A stretch of 64,000 nucleotides of DNA from Candidatus Competibacteraceae bacterium (GCA_016699715.1 CP065007.1:2542001-2606000), one strand, 5' to 3'. Shown: positions 33,730 to 42,599, numbered from the stretch's first letter. Numbers and translations are program-made. The notes: generated by a model not told the origin, from the sequence alone.

Positions 33730-33778
33730 GCCGGTTAATCCTCATGGTCGCTGAAAGTAGCGACAAGGATTAACCGGC
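33730..33778. promoter_or_regulatory. Long nested palindrome upstream of the HTH gene
   Basis: Outer perfect 13-bp arms GCCGGTTAATCCT (33730-33742) and AGGATTAACCGGC (33766-33778) enclose a second 6-bp stem GTCGCT/AGCGAC (33747-33764) with loop GAAAGT. The left arm contains the Shine-Dalgarno of the HTH gene, so folding would occlude translation. As duplex DNA it would be a good operator. Confidence 0.65.
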
Positions 33779-33786
33779 TTGGGGAG

Positions 33787-33827
33787 AAAAAAAAGAGGCG
33801 TATACGTAGAAAAGGGGTTTCTACGTA
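33787..33827 (-). terminator. Rho-independent-like terminator after the 229-aa gene
   Basis: Hairpin with 10-bp perfect arms (33803-33812 and 33818-33827) and 5-nt loop. On the minus strand it is followed, after ten bases, by eight T (33787-33794). Lies 19 nt past the stop of the gene at 33846-34535. The gap to the T run makes efficiency uncertain. Confidence 0.5.
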
Positions 33828-33845
33828 GACAGGGGATTTTCAGAG

Positions 33846-34535
33846 TTAGGATTTACGGGGCCGGCCGCCGCGCTGGTTTTTAGGGCGAGGGTCAATCTCG
33901 CTTGCCCATTTCAACAGGGTTGGGGTGTCATATCGCCCTTTGAAATAAGCTACTTCAGGATGGTTTTTAACCGTGGTTTGTTGGGTTCCATTCCATACCG
34001 CATTGTCCAGAAAATGGGCTTTGTCGGTAACGCACTGGCGGTTCAGCGCCGGGTTTTGATTTCCCGCCGCGCCCTGTTCGGGCTTGTCCGGTTCGCCCTG
34101 GGGGAGTGGTTCCGGTTCGCTTTGAGAGAGCAGAGATGTCCACAAATTAATGAGGGAACCAGTCGGGGCATTGGATTGTGTTGCGCGCCAGGTCCGGTAA
34201 GGTTCGCGCGGTATTCGCCAGCAGTCATAGCCGGGAATGTGAAAGGTTTTCGGTCGCTTCCAATTGGTAGCGGGGGATCGGTACGTTGCTGATTCGCTAA
34301 ACCGTTCAAGGTGTGGGCCGTCGCCTAACGACCCGTATCGAATCGCCGCCTCAATGGCTTTTTCCCAACCGATATAATCGGGATGTTTCTTGTCCTGAAA
34401 GCTTGTTGCGGCCGGAAATTCCAGTTCCATGATTTCCCATAACCATAGTTCCGATTCGCCTGCCAGCAACCCGCGCCGCGTCCGTTCCGCTAGTGGCAAC
34501 CCCTCTGGATTGCCGGTATCCTGTTCACCAGTCAT
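33846..34535 (-). CDS. Hypothetical island protein
   Basis: 229 aa; not recognised. ATG 34535 follows TTGGAG at proper spacing. Aromatic- and Arg-rich N-terminal half (ELWLWEIMELEFPAAT, YIGWEKAIEAAIRYG), a Gln/Pro/Asn-rich middle, and a strongly basic C-terminus (RPKNQRGGRPRKS) suggesting nucleic-acid binding. Soluble, no signal peptide. Placed between the integrase and the HTH/replication genes, in a position where elements often carry a regulator or cargo. Confidence 0.55.
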   Translation of the reverse strand: MTGEQDTGNPEGLPLAERTRRGLLAGESELWLWEIMELEFPAATSFQDKKHPDYIGWEKAIEAAIRYGSLGDGPHLERFSESATYRSPATNWKRPKTFHIPGYDCWRIPREPYRTWRATQSNAPTGSLINLWTSLLSQSEPEPLPQGEPDKPEQGAAGNQNPALNRQCVTDKAHFLDNAVWNGTQQTTVKNHPEVAYFKGRYDTPTLLKWASEIDPRPKNQRGGRPRKS

Positions 34536-34684
34536 CAAGCACACTCCAAGGCTGATATGACAAGGGGCGGTTCCTGTTTCGCCACAGGGCCGCCCCGCTT
34601 CGTTTCTACGCTGTTTTCACCTTCGACCTACCCTTCTCCTTACTCACTTCACTTCACCTTGCCTGCCCGCACGCCGCCGGCCGC

Positions 34685-35740
34685 CTACGCGCCAAATATC
34701 GCCGCGTTCATCCGTTCCACCACGCCCGACTTGTGCGACTCCGATAGATGGGCATAGCGTTGAACCATGGACAGGGTTTTATGCCCCAACACCGCCGCAA
34801 TCTCGTTCAGGCTGGCGCCGTTCATGGCGAGATAACTGGCTGCTGAGTGTCGCAGGTCGTGAAAGCGGAAATCTTCGATGCCCGCCCGCTTCAGGGCCGC
34901 CAGCCAGGGCGCGCGCAAATCCACCGGCTTGCCGGGGTTGTTGCCGGGGAACAGCAGCGGGGTATCCAGCCGCCGCACCTTGCCATGTTGCTTCAAGAGT
35001 TCCAGGGCCTTGCCCGCCAGCGGAACGCCGCGCCGTTCGCCGTTCTTCGTCTCACGCAAGGTGAGCCAGCCGCGTTGCAAGTCAACATCGCGCCATTCCA
35101 GCGCCATGATTTCGCCCGCCCGCATTCCGGTAGACAAGGCAAGCACCACCACGGGGAACAGGTAGGGGTTCGGGCTGGCTTCACATGCGGAGAGCAGGGC
35201 CGCGCGTTCCTCATCCGACAGGAAGCGAACGCGCCCGCGTGGCTCGCGGGGTTTCGTGACTTTCCGCATGGGCGAATCATCCAACCACCGGTATTCCTTC
35301 ACCCCGATGGTTAGGCAGTGTGAGAGCGCCGCCAGGTAGCGAACCACCGTTGCTGGGGATCGGGGCGTATCGCCAGGGAATCCAGCCGCTAGCCTGTCTC
35401 GATACTCGGCAATCAGGGGCGGGGCTAGGTCGGCCAAGGCGTAGGCGCCCAACTGTTCGCGCCACCAGGCCAATTGTCGTTGTCGATGGACGCTATCTTT
35501 CTGGCTGGGGAGCACGTCCGCAATGTAGCGGCCAATCAGTTCCGCCAGGGTGTGGCGTTGCGCTTCGCGGGTCTTGAAGTAGCGCCCTTCCCGAATCGCC
35601 GACTCGGTTTGTTGCGCCCAGCGTCGGGCATCCGTGAGCCGGTCGAAGCTGGCGGTTTGCAACGGGCAACCCTTCATGCGGATGCGTACCCGATGCGTGA
35701 TTTTGCCGTTGTTCGAAGTGTGTTTGTCGAAAGTCGCCAC
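34685..35740 (-). CDS. int: Tyrosine-type site-specific integrase
   Basis: Catalyses integration and excision at the tRNA-Ile att site. 351 aa from GTG 35740, which has GGAGG seven bases upstream; ATG 35761 seven codons earlier is possible but would place that GGAGG inside the gene. N-terminal arm-binding domain, SAM-like core-binding domain, and catalytic domain with all residues present: Arg in STGMRAGEIMAL, HxxR in FHDLRHSAASYL, His in LGHKTL and the nucleophile Tyr in VQRYAHLSE. Lies 0.4 kb from attR, separated by the right-hand arm sites. Confidence 0.95.
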   Translation of the reverse strand: MATFDKHTSNNGKITHRVRIRMKGCPLQTASFDRLTDARRWAQQTESAIREGRYFKTREAQRHTLAELIGRYIADVLPSQKDSVHRQRQLAWWREQLGAYALADLAPPLIAEYRDRLAAGFPGDTPRSPATVVRYLAALSHCLTIGVKEYRWLDDSPMRKVTKPREPRGRVRFLSDEERAALLSACEASPNPYLFPVVVLALSTGMRAGEIMALEWRDVDLQRGWLTLRETKNGERRGVPLAGKALELLKQHGKVRRLDTPLLFPGNNPGKPVDLRAPWLAALKRAGIEDFRFHDLRHSAASYLAMNGASLNEIAAVLGHKTLSMVQRYAHLSESHKSGVVERMNAAIFGA

Positions 35741-35877
35741 CGCCGTTCCTCCAAGGTTCAACCCATGGCGAAAGCCTACGTTAAGCGGCGATAAATGACA
35801 ACAGGGGATTTACTATCCCATGATTTTATGAAAAAAATCGTTATTTTGTATGGTGTTAAAAATTCAAACCCCGGATA

Positions 35878-36050
35878 TTGTCCACTAAAAGTCCATCTAT
35901 ACAAATCCACACCCTATTGAACACTGCTACGGTAAATAAAAACTATCGAAATTCCGGGGCAGATAGGATGGCTTCCGGGTCCGCTTGGCGGGGATAGACA
36001 GGGCCACCCCTGGGCATGATAGACGCGCTGTTGTCCACCGGTTGTCCACT
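35878..36050. promoter_or_regulatory. Right arm-type sites (TTGTCCAC) near attR
   Basis: TTGTCCAC at 35878-35885, 36031-36038 and 36042-36049, the last two within the 19-bp block 36032-36050 identical to 26947-26965. The surrounding 35762-36163 stretch is AT-rich and non-coding, as expected for an attP arm plus int promoter region. I see no other feature in it. Confidence 0.65.
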
Positions 36051-36163
36051 TAACCACGAATAATGGCGTTATTTCTGATAGTCGCCACTTGTTGCAGTTT
36101 ATGCAACTTATTGAGATTTTTGTAAAAATATCAAATTAATCAAGGTGTCCCAATGAATTTTTT

Positions 36164-36212
36164 GGGACTCATAATCCCTTGGTTGTAGGTTCGAATCCTA
36201 CAGGGCCCACCA
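36164..36212 (+). repeat. attR: 49-bp direct repeat of tRNA-Ile 3' end
   Basis: Exact copy of 26849-26897. It lacks the acceptor 5' strand and D arm, so it is not a functional tRNA. Marks the right end of the element; chromosomal sequence resumes at 36213. Confidence 0.95.
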
Positions 36213-36358
36213 AATTTAGGCCGCCCACCAGAGGCCCAGCCTGACGGGAGTGATTCTGTTCGGGATCGACATCTGGGGCTTGGCCGCGTCTGGAGCCTGC
36301 CGCCGCCCTGGATCGCGGCCGCGCCCTGGGCCTTCCAGCGCTTGGGGTGGTAGTCCAC

Positions 36359-37252
36359 CTACCCCCGAATCAAGGTACCGATGCCGGCGTCGGTAAACAA
36401 TTCCACCAGTACCGCGTGCTCGATCCGACCGTCGATGATGTGCGCCGCCTTGACCCCAGCGCGCACCGCTTCCAGCGCGCAGCCGATCTTCGGCAACATG
36501 CCGCCGTGGATGGTGCCGTCGTCGATCAGCGTTTGTACCTGGTGGGCATCCAGGCCGGTCAGTAGGTGGCCCTCCTGGTCCAGTACCCCGGTGGTGTCGG
36601 TGAGCAGAATCAGTTTCTCCGCGTGCAGCACCTCGGCCATCTTGCCGGCGACCAGATCGGCGTTGATGTTGTAGGACTGTCCATCCGGACCGACCCCAAT
36701 CGGCGCGATCACCGGGATGAAGTTACCGTGGGTCAGCGTCTCGACGATGGATTTATCGATGCTGGCGACTTCGCCAACATGGCCGATGTCGACGATTTCC
36801 GGCGCTTCCAGATCGGGACTCTTGCGGGTGATGGTCAGTTTACGGGCGTGAATCAGATCGCCGTCCTTGCCGGTCAGGCCCACCGCGCAACCGCCGTGGC
36901 GGTTGATGTTGTTGACGATCTCCTTATTGACCAGCCCGCCCAACACCATCTCCACCACATCCATGGTTTCGCTGTCGGTGACGCGCATTCCGTCCACGAA
37001 GCGGCTTTCCTTGCCGATGCGCTTGAGCAGTTCGCTGATCTGCGGGCCGCCGCCATGCACCACCACCGGATTGAAGCCGACCAGCTTCATCAGCACGATG
37101 TCGCGGGCGAAACCGTTTTTTAGATGCTCGTTTTCCATGGCGTGGCCGCCGTACTTGATCACGAAGGTCTTGCCGGCGAAACGGCGGATGTAGGGCAGCG
37201 ATTCGGTGAGAACGTGCGCCACCTGGGTGGCGGCCTGGGCGTCTAAAGCCAT
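36359..37252 (-). CDS. argB: Acetylglutamate kinase
   Basis: Phosphorylates N-acetylglutamate in arginine biosynthesis. 297 aa. Opens with a helix (AHVLTESLPYIRRF), then KTFVIKYGGHAM with the catalytic Lys. The substrate loop VVVHGGGPQIS, NINADLVAG and the C-terminal GGMLPKIGCALEAVRAGV and HIIDGRI motifs are intact. The N-terminal helix is the type found in hexameric, arginine-inhibited enzymes. Last gene of coaBC-dut-algC-argB, a conserved order in Pseudomonas-like gammaproteobacteria. Confidence 0.97.
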   Translation of the reverse strand: MALDAQAATQVAHVLTESLPYIRRFAGKTFVIKYGGHAMENEHLKNGFARDIVLMKLVGFNPVVVHGGGPQISELLKRIGKESRFVDGMRVTDSETMDVVEMVLGGLVNKEIVNNINRHGGCAVGLTGKDGDLIHARKLTITRKSPDLEAPEIVDIGHVGEVASIDKSIVETLTHGNFIPVIAPIGVGPDGQSYNINADLVAGKMAEVLHAEKLILLTDTTGVLDQEGHLLTGLDAHQVQTLIDDGTIHGGMLPKIGCALEAVRAGVKAAHIIDGRIEHAVLVELFTDAGIGTLIRG

Positions 37253-37291
37253 GCGGGGATCAACCTCTAAAAACGATGGGAAACGAAGAAA

Positions 37292-38665
37292 TCAGAAGGG
37301 TAGGGCTAAATCGGATTGCAAGGCCAGCAGTTGCTGGCGGAACCGATCCTGAATGTCGGTCATGGCGGTCGGATCGTCTGCCTCGAAACGCAGCGTCAGA
37401 CTGGGCGTGGTGTTGGAGGCGCGCACCAGCCCCCAGCCGTGCGGGAATTCCACCCGCAGCCCGTCCAGGGTAATGGTTCGCGCGTCCGGGCCAAAATCGG
37501 CCTGGGCCGCCAGCCGGGCCATGAACGCGAACGGCTCGCCCTCGGCCATGTCCAGCCGCAGGTCCGGCGTATTGAGGCCGGTCGGGTAGGTGGCGAAGAA
37601 TTCGGCGCTGGATAGCGGCTGCCGGACTAGCAACCGCAGTAACCGGGCCGCGGCGTAGAACGCGTCGTCGAAGCCGAACCAGGCATCGGCATGAACGAAA
37701 TGACCGGCCAGTTCGCCGCCCAGCAGCGCGCCGGTTTCGCGCATCTTGGCCTTGATCAGCGAATGACCGGTTTTCCACAGGATCGCTTGGCCGCCCAGAC
37801 CTTCGATCAGCCGGGTCAGGTACTGGGAAGACTTGATGTCGTACACGATGGCCGCGCCGGGATGCTGGGCCAGCACGTCCTCGGCCAGCGGCATCAGCAC
37901 ATGATCCGGCCAGACGATATCGCCGGTGCTGGTGATCACGCCCAGCCGGTCGGCGTCGCCGTCGAAGGCCAGCCCCAGATCGGCGCCGTGCGCCCGCACC
38001 GCCGTTTGCAGGTCGATCAGGTTCTCCGGCACGCTGGGGTCGGGGTGGTGGTGCGGAAAGCGCCCGTCCACCTCGCAGTACAGCTCCATCACCTCGCAGC
38101 CCAGCGCGCGCAGCAGGGGCGGCGCGGTATAGCCGGCGACCGCGTTGCCGCAGTCCACCACCACCTTGCAGGGTTTGGACAGGCGCAGCGTGTCGCTGAT
38201 CCGCCGGATGTAATCGGCGCGGATGTCGGCGAACCCTTCACGGCCATGGCCGCGGCGCAGGTCGCCGGCCTCGATGCGGCGGCGCAGGTCGCGGATCACC
38301 TCGCCGTGCAGGGCGATCCTGTCGATCACGATCTTCAGCCCGTTGTACGGCGCCGGATTGTGGCTGCCGGTGACCATGACCCCGGCATGGCTGATGTCGA
38401 GGGTGTGGGTGGCGTAGTACAGCAGCGGAGTCGAAACCGTACCCAGATCCAGTACATCCAGCCCGGCGGCGCGGATACCGGCCTTGAGGGCCTCGCACAG
38501 GACAGGGCTGGACAGCCGCCCGTCGCGGCCGACGATCACCTGGATTTCGCCTCGCTCGGCGGCGAGGCTGCCCACCGCCTGGCCGATGAGTCGCACCCCC
38601 TCGGGAGTCAGATCGCGGCCCACCACGCCACGGATGTCGTACTCCCGGAAGATGGTTTGGATCAT
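37292..38665 (-). CDS. algC: Phosphomannomutase/phosphoglucomutase AlgC-type
   Basis: Interconverts hexose 1- and 6-phosphates for exopolysaccharide, LPS and glycogen precursors. 457 aa. Four-domain alpha-D-phosphohexomutase: start MIQTIFREYDIRGVVG, the phosphoserine loop VTGSHNPAPYNG (~residue 100), Mg loop DGDADRLG, sugar-specificity loop GELAGH (usually GEMSGH in AlgC) and the C-terminal phosphate-binding RASNTTPSLTLRFE. Lies between dut and argB as in Pseudomonas. Confidence 0.94.
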   Translation of the reverse strand: MIQTIFREYDIRGVVGRDLTPEGVRLIGQAVGSLAAERGEIQVIVGRDGRLSSPVLCEALKAGIRAAGLDVLDLGTVSTPLLYYATHTLDISHAGVMVTGSHNPAPYNGLKIVIDRIALHGEVIRDLRRRIEAGDLRRGHGREGFADIRADYIRRISDTLRLSKPCKVVVDCGNAVAGYTAPPLLRALGCEVMELYCEVDGRFPHHHPDPSVPENLIDLQTAVRAHGADLGLAFDGDADRLGVITSTGDIVWPDHVLMPLAEDVLAQHPGAAIVYDIKSSQYLTRLIEGLGGQAILWKTGHSLIKAKMRETGALLGGELAGHFVHADAWFGFDDAFYAAARLLRLLVRQPLSSAEFFATYPTGLNTPDLRLDMAEGEPFAFMARLAAQADFGPDARTITLDGLRVEFPHGWGLVRASNTTPSLTLRFEADDPTAMTDIQDRFRQQLLALQSDLALPF

Positions 38666-38674
38666 GCGCGAGGA

Positions 38675-39133
38675 TCAATGCCGCCCGGAATGGCCGAAAC
38701 CACCGGTGCCGCGCGTGCTGGGGGTGAATTCGGGGACGATGGCGAATTCGGCCCGCACCACCGGCACGATGATTAACTGGGCGATGCGCTCGCCGATGTC
38801 GATGGTGAACGGGGCGTGGCCCCGATTCCAGCACGAGACCAGCAGTTCGCCCTGATAATCGCTGTCGATCAGACCGACCAGGTTGCCCAGCACGATGCCG
38901 TGTTTGTGGCCGAGACCGGAACGTGGCAGCACCATCGCCGCCAGGCCGGGGTCGGCGATGTGAATGGCCAGGCCGGTGGGAATCAAATGGGTTTCGCCCG
39001 GATGGACCGTCAGCGGTTCCGTCAGGCAAGCGCGCAGGTCCAATCCCGCCGAGCCGGTGGTGGCGTAAGCGGGCAGGGGAATGTCCCGATCCAAACGGGG
39101 ATCGAGGATTTTCAGTTCGATGGCGCGATGGCT
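38675..39133 (-). CDS. dut: Deoxyuridine 5'-triphosphate nucleotidohydrolase
   Basis: Hydrolyses dUTP to dUMP. 152 aa from GTG 39133, which has GGAG ten bases upstream; a TTG at 39151 is less likely. All five trimeric dUTPase motifs are visible: AGLDLRA, PRSGLG, GLIDSDYQGEL, RIAQLIIVPV and the C-terminal RGTGGFGHSG. Begins 40 nt downstream of coaBC. Confidence 0.96.
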   Translation of the reverse strand, partial: SHRAIELKILDPRLDRDIPLPAYATTGSAGLDLRACLTEPLTVHPGETHLIPTGLAIHIADPGLAAMVLPRSGLGHKHGIVLGNLVGLIDSDYQGELLVSCWNRGHAPFTIDIGERIAQLIIVPVVRAEFAIVPEFTPSTRGTGGFGHSGRH

Positions 39134-39172
39134 CACAATCAGACACTCCAAGGTTGTCGGCAGGCTAACAGT

Positions 39173-40459
39173 TCAGCGCTCTCCCTTCCAGCCGCGATAA
39201 CGTTCCGCGATCAGTGCGATCAGTTGTTGCCCAAGCAGGGTCTTGTCGGCCAGTGGCAGCAGCCGTTCCCCGCCTTCCCACAGCACATGTAATTCGTTTT
39301 GCGCGCTCTCGAAGCCGCTGCCGGCCATGCCGACCTGATTGGCGGCGATCAAATCCAGATTCTTGCGGCGGCGCTTGTCCTCGGCGTAGCGCAGCACGTC
39401 GTGGGTTTCGGCGGCGAAGCCGACCGTGAACGGTCGGTGCGAGCGCAAGGCGGCGACCTCCGCCAGAATGTCCGGGTTGCGCACCAGCTCCAGGCACAGG
39501 GTATCGTGAGTCTTCTTGATCTTCTGCTCGGCCGGACTGGCGGCGCGATAATCGGCGACGGCGGCGGTGGCGATGAAGATGTCCGCATCGTGGACATGCC
39601 GCATCACCGCTTCGTGCATTTCGAGTGCGCTGTCCACGTCGATCCGCTCGACGCCGGGCGGAGTTTCGAGATTCACCGGGCCGCTGACCAGTAGCACCCG
39701 AGCACCCCCCAGCGCCGCTGCTTCGGCCACGGCAAAGCCCATTTTCCCGCTGCTGCGGTTGCTGATGAAGCGCACCGGATCGAGTGCCTCGCGGGTCGGG
39801 CCGGCGGTGATCAACACGCTTAGCCCTTGCAGGTCATGGGGCGCGAGCGGCGCGGTCGCCGGCTCCACGACGAGAGGCTCCGAGCGGATTTCGGCCATGC
39901 TTTCCCGGACACCGAGCAGTTCGATGACATGAGCGCACAATTCCACCGACTCCAGCATTCGTCCGGCGCCGATTTCGCCGCAAGCCTGTTCGCCGACTCC
40001 CGGCCCCCAGATGTGTACGCCGCGCCGCGCCAATAGCCGGCAGTTATCCTGGGTCGCGACGTTTTGCCACATCAGCCGATTCATCGCCGGCGCGACCGCA
40101 ATCGGCTGGTCGGTGGCCAGACACAGCGTGCTGAGCAAGTCGTTGGCCATGCCGTGGGCCAGTCGGGCGATGAAGTCGGCGGTGGCCGGCGCGATGAGGA
40201 TCAGATCGGCCCAGCGCGCCAATTCGATATGGCCCATGCCGGCTTCGGCCTGAGTGTCGAGCAAATCGACCCGCACTGGTTGGCCGGATACCGCCTGAAA
40301 GGTCAGGGGGGCGACGAAGGCGGTGGCGGCGGGCGTCATGGCGACCTGCGCCTCGGCGCCCGCCTCGCGCAGTCGGCGGGTCAGGTCGGCGCTCTTGTAG
40401 GCGGCGATACCGCCGGTGACGCCCAGTAAAATACGTTTCTTGGCCAGAGGTTGCAGCAT
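39173..40459 (-). CDS. coaBC: Phosphopantothenoylcysteine decarboxylase / phosphopantothenate-cysteine ligase
   Basis: Two consecutive steps of coenzyme A synthesis. 428 aa from ATG 40459; the longer open frame upstream has no similarity. N-terminal flavoprotein CoaC domain with ILLGVTGGIAAYKSADL, the substrate-clamp APAMNRLMW and the catalytic His in HIELARWAD. C-terminal CoaB domain with VLITAGPTREALDPVRFISNRSSGKMG. Divergent from radC with ~500 nt between. Confidence 0.95.
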   Translation of the reverse strand: MLQPLAKKRILLGVTGGIAAYKSADLTRRLREAGAEAQVAMTPAATAFVAPLTFQAVSGQPVRVDLLDTQAEAGMGHIELARWADLILIAPATADFIARLAHGMANDLLSTLCLATDQPIAVAPAMNRLMWQNVATQDNCRLLARRGVHIWGPGVGEQACGEIGAGRMLESVELCAHVIELLGVRESMAEIRSEPLVVEPATAPLAPHDLQGLSVLITAGPTREALDPVRFISNRSSGKMGFAVAEAAALGGARVLLVSGPVNLETPPGVERIDVDSALEMHEAVMRHVHDADIFIATAAVADYRAASPAEQKIKKTHDTLCLELVRNPDILAEVAALRSHRPFTVGFAAETHDVLRYAEDKRRRKNLDLIAANQVGMAGSGFESAQNELHVLWEGGERLLPLADKTLLGQQLIALIAERYRGWKGER

Positions 40460-40560
40460 GGCGAAACTCCGCGCGATTGGGGAAATCGCGGCAAGCTTAG
40501 CGCAGCTTGAACAGGTACAGAAGCAGGAGGGAGCAGGGTTCAAGCAAGGGGGATAAAAAG

Positions 40561-40603
40561 GGCGTCCAACCACGCAACGTGCGACGATACATGGTTGGAC
40601 GCC
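40561..40603. repeat. 12-bp inverted repeat in the coaBC-radC gap
   Basis: GGCGTCCAACCA (40561-40572) and TGGTTGGACGCC (40592-40603) are perfect arms around 19 nt. No poly-T follows on either strand, so not a canonical terminator. The rest of 40460-40961 holds an AT-rich patch (40705-40760) likely containing promoters, and no convincing gene. Confidence 0.6.
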
Positions 40604-40961
40604 ATAGTCCGCGACGGCGGCCCCCGTTAGCCGCCTGGAACCCGCGCTGGTCGAACCTGAAGAGGCCGACGAGCACGAATCCACGGCTATAGTGCTAGCA
40701 AACTGATTGCCAACTTTTATATCTTATTGTTTATAAAAAATAATAAATTATTCACTAATCCAGAAACGCGGTTTTCGACCGACATGAAAGGGCACACTCG
40801 CTTCATGGCGGTGCTTTTGGTGGGACGCGTGCCCGATTTCAGGGCAATACGCCGTTTTCGCGGCGCGACCGGCGGCCATCGGGGAAGTGTCACAGTGTCT
40901 TGATCTGTTCGAGTCGAGTGGCCATGCTTGGCGTCATCAATCGAAAAAGGGGTATGCGGCG

Positions 40962-41636
40962 ATGTCCATTCGCGATTGGCCCGATGAGGAGCGTCCACGG
41001 GAGAAGCTGCTGCGGCGTGGAGCCGCCGCCTTGTCCGACGCCGAGCTACTGGCGATTTTTCTACGGATCGGCATACCGGGTCGCAGCGCGGTGGATCTGG
41101 CGCGGGACATGCTCAAGCAGCATGAAACTTTGCGTAAGTTATTGGAGCTGGATCAGGCGGGGTTTTGCGCAACGCCGGGGCTGGGGCCGGCCAAGTACGT
41201 GCAGTTGCAGGCGGTGCTGGAACTGGCGCGGCGCTATTTGGAGGAGACCCTGCAGCGTGGCGATGCCATCCAGGGTGTGGCGGATACCCGCCGGTATCTG
41301 CTGGCCCGCATGCGCCACCACCCGCACGAGGTGTTCGCCTGCCTGTTTCTGGATAACAAGAACCGGGTCATCCAATACGAAGAGTTGTTCTTCGGCACCA
41401 TCGACAGTTCCGCCGTACATCCCCGGCAGGTGGTGAAACGGGCGCTGCACCATAACGCGGCGGCGGCGATCGTGGCACACAACCATCCGTCCGGGATCGC
41501 CGAACCCAGCCGCGCCGACGAAATGATTACCGTGCGCCTGAGGGAAGCGCTGGCCCTGGTCGATGTTCGCCTGCTCGATCACATCGTCATCGGCGACGGA
41601 CAGGTGGTTTCGCTGGCCGAGCGGGGAGTTCTCTAG
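40962..41636 (+). CDS. radC: RadC family JAMM-domain protein
   Basis: 224 aa from ATG 40962 (MSIRDWPDEERPREKLLRRG). N-terminal helix-hairpin-helix region (LLELDQAGFCATPGLGPAKY) and C-terminal JAB/MPN-like domain with the metal motif HNHPSG and downstream Asp (SRADEMIT). Once thought a DNA-repair gene; cellular role is still unclear. Divergent neighbour of coaBC, the usual gammaproteobacterial context. Confidence 0.94.
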   Translation: MSIRDWPDEERPREKLLRRGAAALSDAELLAIFLRIGIPGRSAVDLARDMLKQHETLRKLLELDQAGFCATPGLGPAKYVQLQAVLELARRYLEETLQRGDAIQGVADTRRYLLARMRHHPHEVFACLFLDNKNRVIQYEELFFGTIDSSAVHPRQVVKRALHHNAAAAIVAHNHPSGIAEPSRADEMITVRLREALALVDVRLLDHIVIGDGQVVSLAERGVL

Positions 41637-41684
41637 CAACCGGTAGCCTGGATGGCGCCGGTCATCCTGTTCGCGTCGGGCGGA

Positions 41685-42527
41685 TTAGAAACCGCGCGCT
41701 TCCCGGATGCGGTCGTAGGCGGCGGTCAGTTCGCGGGTTTTTTCGGTGGCGAGCGCCAGTTCGGCCAGCGAGGCGTTGCGGCCCGCCAGTTTGTCGGGAT
41801 GATGCTGTTTGAGCAGGCGGCGATAGGCCAGTTTGATCGCGTCGGGGCTGGCCTCGCGCTGTAGCCCCAGCACGGCATAGGCTTGGGTCAGCGAGCCGAC
41901 GGCGGTGGTGGAACGCCGATTGTGCGCCTGCCGGTGGTCGTGCGTTTCGCCACCACCGTCCTGGTTTGGCCGCTGTGCCCAGCGCTGGGCGCGAAACAGG
42001 GCGTGCAGCGCCTCGAATTGCAAGCGGTGGATGCCCAGGCGGTCGGTGATGTACAGCAGCCGGGTATGAGCGTGCGGATGCAGGCTTTCGTCGGCATAGG
42101 CAACGTTCAGTAGCAGCTCCAGCAGTTGTTGCAGGAGCGCCGGACGGCCACGGCAGGCGCGCTGGAACGCTTCCAGTACCGCATCCAGGTGGAAATCCGG
42201 CTGTTTGCCCGTGGTGAAGGCGTCGATCGCGGCCTGGCGCTGGCCGGCGTTGAGCCGCAGGCGATCCATGATGGCGCGGGCCGTGGCGATTTCCCGATCC
42301 GAAACCCGACCGTCCGCCTTGGCGATGTGGCCCATGAGCTGGAACGCGGTCGAGTGGAAAGTGTTTTGAATGTGTTCCTGGGTGTTGCCGCGCTCGGGGG
42401 GGACGGTTGCGCGCTTGCCCCGCGATTGAGCCTGATCGAAATTATGGCCGACCGCCGCGCCCAGCAGCGCGCCCACCGGCCCGCCCACCATGAAGCCGAA
42501 TGTTCCGCCGAACAATTTGCCAAACAC
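41685..42527 (-). CDS. djlA: Co-chaperone DjlA
   Basis: Membrane-anchored DnaK co-chaperone. 280 aa. N-terminal Gly-rich transmembrane segment (GGTFGFMVGGPVGALLGAAVGH, where the first half is enough to identify it), a TerB-like all-helical middle domain (~55-170) and a C-terminal J domain with LLKQHHPDKLAG. The order TM-TerB-J is the DjlA architecture. Encoded next to, but not overlapping, a CbiM-like permease on the same strand. Confidence 0.93.
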   Translation of the reverse strand: MFGKLFGGTFGFMVGGPVGALLGAAVGHNFDQAQSRGKRATVPPERGNTQEHIQNTFHSTAFQLMGHIAKADGRVSDREIATARAIMDRLRLNAGQRQAAIDAFTTGKQPDFHLDAVLEAFQRACRGRPALLQQLLELLLNVAYADESLHPHAHTRLLYITDRLGIHRLQFEALHALFRAQRWAQRPNQDGGGETHDHRQAHNRRSTTAVGSLTQAYAVLGLQREASPDAIKLAYRRLLKQHHPDKLAGRNASLAELALATEKTRELTAAYDRIREARGF

Positions 42528-42599
42528 CTTGGATTCAAATGCCTCTTCGAATGTGCGGGGTCGAGATAACCGGGTTACAGCGAGGTTCCCGTTCCCGCA

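Larger units (their letters stand above)
26898..36212. mobile_element. 9.3-kb tRNA-Ile-integrated genetic element
   Basis: Bounded by 49-bp att repeats (26849-26897 and 36164-36212). Carries an intact tyrosine integrase next to attR, a small HTH/Xis-like gene, short overlapping phage-type genes, a replication module (CHC2 protein, TOPRIM/TopoVI-A-like protein, DUF927-type helicase), iterons, and arm-type sites at both ends. All genes read leftward. No capsid, relaxase or conjugation genes are visible, so it resembles a satellite or minimal mobilisable island. It has acquired an IS630-family IS and a MITE. Precise excision would leave one att copy in the tRNA. Confidence 0.92.

Noticed and set aside
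36164..36212. Second tRNA-Ile gene
   Set aside because: Only the anticodon arm to CCA is present; it lacks the 5' acceptor strand and D arm, so it is the att duplicate.
36140..36358. 72-aa frame at the island's right boundary
   Set aside because: Spans the att repeat and has no similarity or ribosome-binding site.
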